This document shows positions 1-7,551 of a stretch of 10,391 nt of DNA, one piece after another. Source of the DNA: Candidatus Coatesiibacteriota bacterium (lineage in GTDB: Bacteria; JAFGND01); assembly GCA_016927185.1 (NCBI GenBank), contig JAFGND010000058.1, forward strand, positions 1-10,391, given 5' to 3'. How positions within the stretch are numbered: the first letter of the stretch is position 1; the number at the start of each line of letters is the position of its first letter. The notes below the pieces were generated by a model that was given only the letters and a program-made list of their open reading frames with translations, was not told where the DNA came from and did not search any database. A program made the translations under genes and the position numbers.

Positions 1-297
1 AAATAGATTGTCAAGGATTTTTATTCTCTTTTTTAATCTAGCCCCTAGACATGATGGACTCTAACTCTAAATGATAAGCAGTCTAATAGTCATCAATGAT
101 TTTTGAAATGCTTTCACATAAAAGACGTATTAATTCTTGATTCTTTATTCATTATCTCTCTTACTTTTTCATAAAGCATATCAAATCAGAATCAGGTGAT
201 ATGAAACAAGTTATAATTTCGTCCAGCCGGGGGCAACTCTAACAAAAGCAGATTAAGTTAAGAATTCCAAGTATTTAGCATAATTTTAGGTAAATAA
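1..297. other. Non-coding region downstream of the secreted-protein pair
   Basis: No gene of useful length is visible on either strand. The region contains a 13-bp palindrome TCTAGCCCCTAGA (37-49), a perfect 7-bp inverted repeat CATATCA/TGATATG (177-183 and 197-203, 13-bp spacer), and a short GC-rich patch at about 223-235. At the left edge is a minus-strand TTGACA (14-9). Neither inverted repeat is followed by a T-run in the coding direction, so I call no terminator. The TTGACA could be the -35 of a gene beyond the left edge; its -10 would fall outside the window. Confidence 0.5.
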
Positions 298-2202
298 TCA
301 AAGTTTTGTAATCCTGAGAATTCCCTTCTTTGTCTTTATAATATATAATCCAGAAGCCCAATCAGATGTATCCAGATTATATGTTCCCCTTCCAATCTTT
401 CTTATCAATCTACCAGTTATTGAATAAAATGACATTTCTTCAGAAGTTTCTATAGATAGTCTGCTGCTGAAAGGATTCGGATATAGAATTAACTTAAGAG
501 GAGTTTTAACTGCACAAATATTTGTGAAATATTCATAAGGAGGAATAATTGAAAACCACTTGTCACTTCCATCTATAACCTCATCATATTTCAAACTTGA
601 TATTTTTATAATGCATCTATTTGATCCATATTCGCGAGGAACAGTCCATGAGAAAGAACCACAGTTAGAGATTTTTGTTATTTCATTCCAGTTTGCTCCA
701 TTATCAATAGTATATTCTATTTTAACACTATCGCTGATATTTGTTATATAATCCCACTTTATATCATAAGTATTTTCCCAAACCCATCTCTCTCCTCCAT
801 TTGGAGCAGTTATAATGATCTTTGCCCTGTGAATACTGAACGGGTAATCATTGGAGTCACCAATATTTCTTTTAAGGTTCTCCACTCTTACAAAGCATGA
901 ATCAGAACAAATTCCTTCAGGTATCTTCCATGTTGTCTTTCCAGTATTCTTGATTTTCTTTATGAAATTGAAATCTTTCTTGTTGTTTATTGAATATAAC
1001 AGGTTTACAGAATCTATGTTTTCTGATGTCCATTCTATGTCAATCGTTTCTCCAGAAACAAATAATTCACCTCCTGAAGGTTTTTCGACTTTTATGTATC
1101 CATCAACAGCCTGTAATGCATATATCCTTCCCCTCTTGTTACAGACATATACAATATCATTAAGAAATGCCGGGGAAGTAGCTTCAATGCTATCCAGGCA
1201 TTCACTAATCCACTTCAGATTGCCAGTTTCAGGATCTAGGCAATATAAATAGCCTGATGAACAATTTATATAAAGATTATTGTTGCCAATACAGCCTTGA
1301 GATAAAACCTCTCCAGCTGTAGTGAAATTCCAGATATCTGATCCATCATTTTCATTGATTGCACAGAACTGCTTTTGTTTCCCTCCACTCAAGAGTATCT
1401 TGCTATTATAAGCTATCGGGGATGTTTCATATTCGCTATTAAAACTCTTTTTCCAGATCAATGAAAAATCAGAATCAAGGATTGCATAGATTGTTTTGCC
1501 ACTATTAGTAAAAACCATGTTCTTATCAACACATGGTATTGCATCAAGATTTGCGTCATTCTCATTTATGCTGAAAGTCCTGATGATTGATCCATCAAAC
1601 GGATTTATCAAGTATAATATATTATTAGATCCTGTCACAATATTACCATTGCATTCAACAGGAGAAGATCTTGATGTCTTTATGCTTGTTTTCCATTTGA
1701 TCAAACCGTTTTCTCTTGATAATGCTATTATAATTTGAGAATAATATTCTGAACTATTACAATAAATATTTCCATAACAAACCAATGGTATAGAGTAACC
1801 ATTGTTACCTTGATAAGTCCATATTTCATTTCCCTTTTCTATTCCAATTGCTATTAGTTTTCCATAATCATAGTAGTTTCCACCTGTTGTACAGTATAAA
1901 ACAGAATCAGATATTGCAGGTTTCTTAAAACCATAATAGGAGCTCTTATATGTCCAGGTTAATCCTCCTGTATATGCATTTATGGAAGAAAGAAAGCCTT
2001 CACCACCGTATTCATAAGAGTTTTCATACCATTTGAAATAGTATGCTCCGAAATAGACATTATCAAGATAAATGCATGGAGAGGAATCATAGTTTGTTTC
2101 TGCTTCCTCATGCTTGTAACTCCAGATAATATCACCCTTTTTTGCATTCAGGAAAGCAAATGAAAGCATTATTATAATAAAAAGGAAATTTTTCTTGTTC
2201 AT
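298..2202 (-). CDS. Secreted PQQ-like beta-propeller protein with two Ig-like domains and a T9SS sorting domain
   Basis: A 634-residue exported protein of unknown specific function, probably displayed on or released from the cell surface by the type IX secretion system. Residues 1-20 form a Sec signal peptide (two lysines, hydrophobic core, cut after LNA). Residues 21-368 hold about eight beta-propeller blades of the PQQ-repeat type, seen as recurring 'lyalnp.tG...W.' motifs, for example near 72-85, 117-130, 196-210, 319-332 and 360-368. Two Ig-like domains of the 'P.GGE.....T..I.W' kind follow (about 371-457 and 461-553). The last 65 residues (YPNPF at 574-578, then ITGRLI and SGLYIIK) match a T9SS type A sorting domain. 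An AAGGAG ribosome site lies in the last codons of the upstream gene, with only 2 bases between stop and ATG, so the two are co-translated. It has 17 cysteines, many for a secreted protein. PQQ binding is not implied; these repeats are usually structural. Confidence 0.9.
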   Translation of the reverse strand: MNKKNFLFIIIMLSFAFLNAKKGDIIWSYKHEEAETNYDSSPCIYLDNVYFGAYYFKWYENSYEYGGEGFLSSINAYTGGLTWTYKSSYYGFKKPAISDSVLYCTTGGNYYDYGKLIAIGIEKGNEIWTYQGNNGYSIPLVCYGNIYCNSSEYYSQIIIALSRENGLIKWKTSIKTSRSSPVECNGNIVTGSNNILYLINPFDGSIIRTFSINENDANLDAIPCVDKNMVFTNSGKTIYAILDSDFSLIWKKSFNSEYETSPIAYNSKILLSGGKQKQFCAINENDGSDIWNFTTAGEVLSQGCIGNNNLYINCSSGYLYCLDPETGNLKWISECLDSIEATSPAFLNDIVYVCNKRGRIYALQAVDGYIKVEKPSGGELFVSGETIDIEWTSENIDSVNLLYSINNKKDFNFIKKIKNTGKTTWKIPEGICSDSCFVRVENLKRNIGDSNDYPFSIHRAKIIITAPNGGERWVWENTYDIKWDYITNISDSVKIEYTIDNGANWNEITKISNCGSFSWTVPREYGSNRCIIKISSLKYDEVIDGSDKWFSIIPPYEYFTNICAVKTPLKLILYPNPFSSRLSIETSEEMSFYSITGRLIRKIGRGTYNLDTSDWASGLYIIKTKKGILRITKL

Positions 2203-2204
2203 TG

Positions 2205-3821
2205 CTACTCCTTTTCACCAATATTTACTAATTTCTTCACAACTCCTGCTTTTTTCAGCTTAGCTATATATATACCTGGAGTCTCCTGAAACCAGGTTAT
2301 ATAGTTTGTTCCTGTTTTCAGACTATGATGGAATACTCTTTTTCCTGATGCATTGAATATTTCTATAGTATCTTCTGAAGGAGTAGTGATTTTCAAGCTG
2401 GTTTTTCCTCGTGCAGGATTTGGATAAAAGTTGAAACTGAATCTGGTATTAGTATTGCTTTTCTTGTCGTATTTTTTCGTGACACAGATATTATTATAAT
2501 CCCAACTATGAGTATCTGTACCTTTTATTATGCAATGACCTCCACTTCCGTAACTATAATCATAGCCATGATACCTGCCACGCCAGGAATAGCCTTCATA
2601 ATGATATGTATTACAAAGTATCCTGCCATCTGGAATTATTACAGGCTGACCTCTCATATAGGTACATTCACTAATCCACTCTTCTCCAGCTGATCCCTCG
2701 CTATGGTACTCGTATTCATATTCCCAAAAACCTTCTCCATACTTCCATCTTTTACTATCAAAACATTTTATCTTACTTTTGTACATATCATTAGAGATAA
2801 TATAAATCTTGTTAGCCCCATCTATAGTCAATGGGAATCCATCATTAGAACATGAATTAACCCAGAGAAGATTTCCATCAGGTGAGAATGCTTTCAATGA
2901 ACTAGATGTAGTTGCAAAAATTGTTCCGTCTTTTCCCTCTGCAGGTGCAGCATTCCCTTCATTACTAACCTTCCAGTATATACTTCCATCTTCTGGATTG
3001 AAAGCATAAAGATTTTCCTCGTCATTAACTATGATTTTGTCATGCATTGAAATCATTGGAGCTTGATTTGCGATTTTAAGGACAGGTTTTTCAAAAAAAG
3101 TGATTTTCACTGGATTTTTCCAGCATATAGCTCCTTCAGTATTTAGTTTGAATAAATGTCTTTCAGTCAACACATAAGCATTTTCATTTTCATCAATTGC
3201 TGCATTAGAACCGTATGTTCCACAATCAAGATATATAGACCACTTCAAGAGATCATTCTTGCGATTTGCAGCGAGATATAAAGACTTGTCAGGATCATTT
3301 TCATCCCTGTGGGTAACAAAAAGATGCTTTTTCCCTAGACTTAAAGGTCCATAATAGGGACCTATATACATTGAATACAATCTTAATGAATCATTCTCTA
3401 TAAGCTCAGCAGCACATAAGAAACTCTCATTCAATTCATTTGTAACAGTGAAATAGATTAAATCATCTTCATCGACACATACATTCGACATTTGAAGTCG
3501 TTCATCATAATCATAAAATTTATTCCTGAAAAAGCCTTTATACTTATTATCATTCATATTATAAAGCGAGATTGAGCTCCCTGTTGATGAATTATTCCAG
3601 TACCATGAATATTCAATCATGTAGTTTTTGTTATTGATATTTGCAAGTGCACTGAATCCAGGCGAATAATGCTTGTTTTCTGAATGAGTAATATCATCAT
3701 TGGGGATTCTGCCAATTATGTCTGTCCTGTTTGTATGCCTTGCATCATGTCCCCATTGTGGCCATGGATGAGAATTGGAAAAGGTTGAATATAACAAAAA
3801 GAAAAAAAGAAGAATTTTCAT
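2205..3821 (-). CDS. Secreted beta-propeller-like protein with a T9SS type A sorting domain
   Basis: A 538-residue exported protein of unknown specific function. Residues 1-17 are a short signal peptide with a single lysine and a phenylalanine/leucine core. The mature start, PWPQWGHDARHTNRTD, resembles the opening motif of PQQ-like beta-propeller proteins. Propeller-type repeats are visible at about 267-283 (LYAFNPEDGSIYW) and 308-320 (LKAFSPDGNLLW) and are more degenerate elsewhere. Residues 360-430 are unusually rich in Tyr, Trp and Gly. The C-terminus (FYPNP at 465-469, IEIFNASGKRV at 486-496, GIYIAKL at 516-522) is a T9SS type A sorting domain. The start is supported by a GGGGGAG ribosome site 7 bases upstream. 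It is the first gene of a two-gene unit with the other propeller protein and shares WISEC and NIC.V.K motifs with it, which suggests divergent paralogues. It lacks the Ig-like domains of its partner. Confidence 0.88.
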   Translation of the reverse strand: MKILLFFFLLYSTFSNSHPWPQWGHDARHTNRTDIIGRIPNDDITHSENKHYSPGFSALANINNKNYMIEYSWYWNNSSTGSSISLYNMNDNKYKGFFRNKFYDYDERLQMSNVCVDEDDLIYFTVTNELNESFLCAAELIENDSLRLYSMYIGPYYGPLSLGKKHLFVTHRDENDPDKSLYLAANRKNDLLKWSIYLDCGTYGSNAAIDENENAYVLTERHLFKLNTEGAICWKNPVKITFFEKPVLKIANQAPMISMHDKIIVNDEENLYAFNPEDGSIYWKVSNEGNAAPAEGKDGTIFATTSSSLKAFSPDGNLLWVNSCSNDGFPLTIDGANKIYIISNDMYKSKIKCFDSKRWKYGEGFWEYEYEYHSEGSAGEEWISECTYMRGQPVIIPDGRILCNTYHYEGYSWRGRYHGYDYSYGSGGHCIIKGTDTHSWDYNNICVTKKYDKKSNTNTRFSFNFYPNPARGKTSLKITTPSEDTIEIFNASGKRVFHHSLKTGTNYITWFQETPGIYIAKLKKAGVVKKLVNIGEKE

Positions 3822-3904
3822 ATATTGTCTCCCCCTATTCTACTATTATTATATTATCATAGTATTGCTTTGCACCTTTTTATTTTTTCTGTCAAGGCAT
3901 TTTT

Positions 3905-3940
3905 CGAATATCTCATACAAATTGCTTACATAAAAGTCAA
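3905..3940 (-). promoter_or_regulatory. Putative sigma70-type promoter for the two secreted-protein genes
   Basis: On the minus strand TTGACT (3940-3935) is followed after exactly 17 bases by TATGAG (3917-3912). This scores five of six and four of six against the TTGACA/TATAAT consensus. It would start transcription near 3905 and give a leader of about 85 bases before the ATG at 3821. It lies in the only sizeable gap between the glycosyltransferase gene and the secreted pair. A TTGACA at 3895-3890 and a TATAAT at 3853-3848 also occur, but neither has a partner at a usable distance. Moderate support only, because AT-rich sequence produces such matches by chance. Confidence 0.4.
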
Positions 3941-4006
3941 GCAGAGATTTATCTATTGCTTTCTTATCCTTGATAATTTATTCTACATTATGGAAAAACA
4001 GAATAA

Positions 4007-5524
4007 TTAATCTTTCAGATCCCATACATAAACAGGCTTGCATGGCATCCCGGTAAACATTCTCGGGGGATCTTTCACCGTTCCAGTTGTCTTGTATTTC
4101 TCTTTTATGAAATAGGCTACTCTTCCAGCAGGCAAATAATCGAATATCAATATCCTGTAATTTCCGCTTTCAATAGCTTTCTCGAATTCATCAGTTACTG
4201 AGGATTTGCTGCCCGGTTTCAGTATTACGCTTGTTATAAAACTCATTTGATGAATAGTAACTTCACCACCATAATATCTTGACCAGAAACCATGGCAAGG
4301 CATGAATACTTTTCCTTTCGATGATGATTCAACAAATCTGCTTTTGAAATTCTTCAGATTCACAAGATCCCTCTCTTTCGGAATTGCCATGGATGGTGAT
4401 TTCAACAAGAGTATTATCTGGGCAAAGAGAAGAATCTCACATCCCAGTTTCCCTAAAATTCTCTCATCGTCTTTCAATCCGCTCAATAGAACTGTCAAGC
4501 AAAGTGGAAGAAAGACAAACAATGTAATAAGTGAGTTGTTGTAACCCCCATAATGAAGCCTGCTGTAGAATGAGATTAATAATGAGAATAATGCTATTAT
4601 GGCAATATACAAAGAGGTTTTGTTCAATGACAGCATCTTCCTCATTCCCGAAAAAATAAGCATTATTATTAGAAGTAGAGCAGGAATAAGCCTGTAACCA
4701 AGATCCTCCATGAAGAAAATCCTTACATGATCCATTCTTAACTCATGCATGGAAGGGAGAACAAACAGGTAATAAGTACTCCAGCCCTCTGAATTATAAT
4801 GCAGAATTACAAAGATCAGCAATGAAAGCAGAATGAATGATAAGAAGAAATAAAGTGATTTTCTGTATTCCTTTGATAAAATTAACAATAATGGCAAGAC
4901 TAGACATAATGGCAACATATTTTGCTTTGTGAAAACAGTTATGGCAGACAAAAAACCTGACAAAATCAGCATGTATGGACTATTTCCTTCTGTTAAAAGA
5001 TAAAGAGATATGATAAGTAGCGCATGAGCCAGCATATCTACTCTTGCAAGATCAAACCACCAGCCGCAAATATAATATGATGCAAGGAAGAATCCTGATG
5101 TGGACAGAGAATAAATTTTATTACTGGTGATTTTTTGTGTAATCAGGAACAAGAATAATGCAATAATAAGTGTCGAGAAAATAGAGATAAGTCTTGCTGA
5201 AAAATATCCCGGGGAAAAGATTTTCCATAGAAAATAAACAAAGTAATAATAAACTGGAGGGTAAATATTGGATATAAAACCAGGTGAAGGTTTCGTATAG
5301 ACAGGCAATCCATCATGGATTCTCCAGACATTGTCAAGTACTAATCCCTCGTTCCATTCAAGATCAAAGTCATAATTTATTCTAGAAAAAGCGACATATA
5401 AAAACAGGATTGAAGCAGCAATGGATGACAAGACCATGAACAATTTTGCTGGATTTTTATATGAATATGAAAGAAAATCAACAATCCCTTGTTTGATATT
5501 GCTATAGGAAATCTGGAAGTTCAT
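4007..5524 (-). CDS. Multi-pass membrane glycosyltransferase, GT-C fold (PMT/GT39-like)
   Basis: A 505-residue integral membrane protein that probably transfers a sugar from a polyprenyl-phosphate donor on the outer face of the inner membrane. A first membrane segment (about 27-47) leads into a loop with the acidic motif DLEWNEG (54-60), placed like the catalytic acidic loop of GT-C enzymes. This is followed by IYPPVYYYF (88-96) and RLISIFSTL (111-119), both typical of the PMT_2/GT39 group. About nine to eleven hydrophobic segments continue to about residue 375. The last 125 residues form a soluble domain, as in many family members. The stop of the DUF4870 gene abuts this ATG with no spacer and there is no good ribosome site of its own, so translation is probably coupled. 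Acceptor and sugar cannot be read from sequence. The two T9SS cargo genes downstream make surface glycan or glycoprotein work an attractive but unproven role. Confidence 0.8.
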   Translation of the reverse strand: MNFQISYSNIKQGIVDFLSYSYKNPAKLFMVLSSIAASILFLYVAFSRINYDFDLEWNEGLVLDNVWRIHDGLPVYTKPSPGFISNIYPPVYYYFVYFLWKIFSPGYFSARLISIFSTLIIALFLFLITQKITSNKIYSLSTSGFFLASYYICGWWFDLARVDMLAHALLIISLYLLTEGNSPYMLILSGFLSAITVFTKQNMLPLCLVLPLLLILSKEYRKSLYFFLSFILLSLLIFVILHYNSEGWSTYYLFVLPSMHELRMDHVRIFFMEDLGYRLIPALLLIIMLIFSGMRKMLSLNKTSLYIAIIALFSLLISFYSRLHYGGYNNSLITLFVFLPLCLTVLLSGLKDDERILGKLGCEILLFAQIILLLKSPSMAIPKERDLVNLKNFKSRFVESSSKGKVFMPCHGFWSRYYGGEVTIHQMSFITSVILKPGSKSSVTDEFEKAIESGNYRILIFDYLPAGRVAYFIKEKYKTTGTVKDPPRMFTGMPCKPVYVWDLKD

Positions 5525-5896
5525 TTATACTGTTTTGTGTGCATAGGAACCGATTAAAGGAATCTCCCATTCCTCATAAGCATAAGCTTTCAGCATGGTA
5601 TATATTGATAAAACCATGTATATGAACCCTATGAAACTGAACAAGAAACCGAAAGTTGATGCAAGGAGCTCAGATATAGAAGCCAGTATTAAGTGTATTA
5701 TCCAGCAAACAACATTTATGATCAGGAAAAGACCTGTCAGATATAATGATTGAATAGCATGAAAACGTATGAAATTGTTGAATTTCTCTGATTTCAGGAG
5801 AACGACACAAAACACAATATTAAAACAAACTGGCAAGTAGCAAATAAGAGCAGCAAGATTCTCATCCAGATTACCAATGCTTATCTTACCCTTCAT
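5525..5896 (-). CDS. DUF4870-family small membrane protein
   Basis: A 123-residue membrane protein of unknown function that fits the DUF4870 (Tic20-like) family. It has three to four hydrophobic segments (about 15-34, 50-72 and 80-103). Between the first two is the family's characteristic FIRFHAIQSL stretch (42-51), where an Arg-Phe-His-Ala-x-Gln motif is expected. The tail EIPLIGSYA (111-119) is also typical, usually written 'y.iPiiG.la'. An AAGGAG ribosome site lies just before the ATG and inside the end of gatC, which overlaps this gene by 11 bases. The next gene starts directly after the stop codon. Family members are often found beside unrelated genes, so context gives little functional information. 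Confidence 0.82.
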   Translation of the reverse strand: MKGKISIGNLDENLAALICYLPVCFNIVFCVVLLKSEKFNNFIRFHAIQSLYLTGLFLIINVVCWIIHLILASISELLASTFGFLFSFIGFIYMVLSIYTMLKAYAYEEWEIPLIGSYAHKTV

Positions 5897-6215
5897 TCTT
5901 CTCTCCTTGTTTAAGCTCCCTTGCAGTGAAAGATTTTACTGCGAACAAATGATTTGTATGAAATGAAGATGCATTTATAAGGATTTCGGGATTTTCAAAA
6001 GACACTGCCTTATCAGGAGCAAAACCGCTGCTTTCATACATTGGATATGTCAAAGGTTCCACATCTTCAGTATCTATTTCCTGCAATTTATCAACCATTC
6101 TTAAGATATCTTCGAATTTTTTCTTAAATTCAATAAGCTCATTATCATCAAATGATAATCCTGCAAGTTTTGCAATTTCCTTTACTTCCTCTATAGTTAC
6201 TCTCTCTTTTTCCAT
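5886..6215 (-). CDS. gatC: Asp-tRNA(Asn)/Glu-tRNA(Gln) amidotransferase subunit C
   Basis: The small non-catalytic subunit of GatCAB, which amidates Glu-tRNA(Gln) and/or Asp-tRNA(Asn) in the cytoplasm. GatC wraps around GatA and stabilises its contact with GatB. The 109 residues start with the family pattern TIEEVKEIAKLAGLSF (7-22). A long helix with FEDILRMVDKLQEIDTEDVEP (34-54) follows, then TYPMY (56-60), where the family usually has T.HP, and a C-terminal stretch with APDKA (66-70). It is somewhat longer than the usual 95 or so residues, with a polar tail after about 95. Its ATG shares one base with the stop codon of the PorV-like gene (TGATG), and its end overlaps the DUF4870 gene. gatA and gatB are not in the window, so they must be encoded elsewhere. 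Confidence 0.9.
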   Translation of the reverse strand: MEKERVTIEEVKEIAKLAGLSFDDNELIEFKKKFEDILRMVDKLQEIDTEDVEPLTYPMYESSGFAPDKAVSFENPEILINASSFHTNHLFAVKSFTARELKQGEKNEG

Positions 6216-7117
6216 CAGAAACTTATTCCTAGCTCAAATCTGTGGTTAACTCCTAAATCATACTTGAAGGGAGTGAAGGAATAATCTATTGATGCGAAAC
6301 CCTTGGTTAATCCAGCTCCTGTACTGAAAAAAGATACTTCTGAAAGCGGTTTCAAGCCAAATCTTACTGTCAGGATATCATAGAATACTGTCTGCACGCC
6401 TGAGTAGATTTCAAATCTTTCATTGTAAATCTGGCTTAAATCCATGGATGCAATTATTCTTGCTGGTTTCATGTCAAATGGCAATGTATAAGCAGTGCCC
6501 ATACGTAATTCTATTGGCATCATTATTTTCTCGTCATCAATTGCCTTCTTTGGAGCCAGATTCTTTAAAGCAAGTGAAAACCTCAAATCCTTGTTGAATT
6601 GATAATTGCTACCTAAATCAACTGCTCCCCACCATATTTCATCCCATGCAATTTTCTCGTAAAGGAATTTAACTGCGATGCCTGTTGCCAGTTTTTCGCT
6701 CATTTTCCTTGCATATGCCAGGGAAAAGTTGAAATCAGTTGATGTGAATGTATAAAGGGGCTTCTCACTTGCCTTGTCCCTTGCTTCAATATCCTCTACA
6801 TGTAGTGTTGTTACAGCAAATCCAAATCCATATTTTTCCCTGGAAATGCTTGCTGAAACATAGTCATGATACATGCCAGCGAGCCAGCTATTATGAGAGA
6901 AAGTCATGTTGACTGATCTTCCCTCTGTCAATCCTGCTGGATTCCATCCGATTGCCTGTGAGCCATCAGCCAGAGATAGAAAAGCTTCTCCCAATCCAGT
7001 GCTTTCAGCTCCAGGATAGATCAGAAGTGAAGCAAAACCTGCTTTTTCTGCCATTATCAAACCTGAAAAAAATAGCAAGCAGGTTAAAGCTGTTCTAACG
7101 AACAAGGCTTGATACAA
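6215..7117 (-). CDS. PorV/PorQ-family outer-membrane beta-barrel protein
   Basis: A 300-residue outer-membrane protein of the PorV/PorQ (UPF0164-like) family. In the T9SS, PorV binds the sorting domain of cargo leaving the translocon and delivers it for surface attachment; PorQ-type relatives have similar barrels. A signal peptide ends about residue 23 (LIMA/EKAG). Then comes the family hallmark: YPGAESTGLGEAFLSLADGSQAIGWNPAGL, near 32-62 (the WNPAGL box is diagnostic). SHNSWLAGMYHDYVSAS matches 'h.ew...y.y'. Amphipathic strands follow, and the chain ends ...HRFELGISF with the terminal Phe expected of a barrel substrate. No ATG gives a full signal peptide: I chose TTG at 7117, which has GGGAG ten bases upstream. 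TTG at 7156 (313 residues) or 7105 are alternatives. The start overlaps the upstream cyclic-nucleotide-binding gene by 23 bases. Whether it is a true PorV is inferred; the two sorting-domain proteins nearby support a T9SS role. Confidence 0.85.
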   Translation of the reverse strand: MYQALFVRTALTCLLFFSGLIMAEKAGFASLLIYPGAESTGLGEAFLSLADGSQAIGWNPAGLTEGRSVNMTFSHNSWLAGMYHDYVSASISREKYGFGFAVTTLHVEDIEARDKASEKPLYTFTSTDFNFSLAYARKMSEKLATGIAVKFLYEKIAWDEIWWGAVDLGSNYQFNKDLRFSLALKNLAPKKAIDDEKIMMPIELRMGTAYTLPFDMKPARIIASMDLSQIYNERFEIYSGVQTVFYDILTVRFGLKPLSEVSFFSTGAGLTKGFASIDYSFTPFKYDLGVNHRFELGISF

Positions 7118-7532
7118 TAACGTTATTCTCCCTGAGTCTGAATGCAAACACCTCAAGCAAAGCTCTTAAAATCTTGTTGGCAATCAATGGAGAGCTTTTC
7201 TGGGGATCAAACAAAACATGACTTGAAAGGGTTCTCAAAGTACTGTCTTTTACTGCCCTTGCAGTAGCAGACCTTTTTGACTGGTCAATTATTGCCATTT
7301 CACCGAAATACTGTCCTTCATCAAGAACAGCAAGAACAACAACCTTGTCATCCCCGATATTTTTCAGGATTTCAACTTCTCCTGTGTCAATAATGAACAT
7401 GTGAGAACCTTCATCATTCTCATTAAAGATGATTTCCCCCTTCTTGACTTCAACAATACCTATATCATCCTGTAATTCCTCAAGTTCTTCAGATCTCAAG
7501 TATTTGAACAGAATTGCTCGTTCAAGTGACAT
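7095..7532 (-). CDS. Stand-alone cyclic-nucleotide-binding domain protein
   Basis: A 145-residue cytoplasmic protein made almost only of a CRP-type cyclic-nucleotide-binding beta-roll. The ligand cassette reads FGEMAIIDQSKRSATARA (76-93). Glu78, Arg88 and Ser89 sit where CRP-like proteins hold the ribose 2'-hydroxyl and the cyclic phosphate, so binding of cAMP or a related nucleotide is plausible. Upstream strands with KKGEIIFNENDEGSHMFII (30-48) and GEVEIL fit the fold. A helix with ALLEVFAFRLRENN (124-137) resembles the CRP linker helix, but the protein stops there with no DNA-binding domain, so it is not a transcription factor by itself. A strong GGGGAGG site precedes the ATG by 6 bases. 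Its 3' end overlaps the PorV-like gene, implying coordinated expression. Its partner or output is unknown. Confidence 0.88.
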   Translation of the reverse strand: MSLERAILFKYLRSEELEELQDDIGIVEVKKGEIIFNENDEGSHMFIIDTGEVEILKNIGDDKVVVLAVLDEGQYFGEMAIIDQSKRSATARAVKDSTLRTLSSHVLFDPQKSSPLIANKILRALLEVFAFRLRENNVIVSSLVR

Positions 7533-7551
7533 CTTCTACCTCCCCAAAGAT

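Noticed and set aside
3890-3895. Perfect minus-strand TTGACA as -35 for the secreted pair.
   Set aside because: At 16-18 bases downstream the sequence (GCAAAG/CAAAGC/AAAGCA) is not a -10, and the nearest TACTAT is 25 bases away. The TTGACT/TATGAG pair fits better.
3870-4006. Intrinsic terminator after the glycosyltransferase gene.
   Set aside because: Only a weak five-pair stem with a long loop and no T-run follows the stop codon.
3825-4010. A 61-codon plus-strand frame filling the gap before the secreted pair.
   Set aside because: It opens with TTG and no ribosome site, its composition is that of AT-rich non-coding DNA, and it overlaps the end of the glycosyltransferase gene.
5143-5337. 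A 64-codon minus-strand frame inside the glycosyltransferase gene.
   Set aside because: It lies in another frame of a coherent membrane protein and has no independent support.
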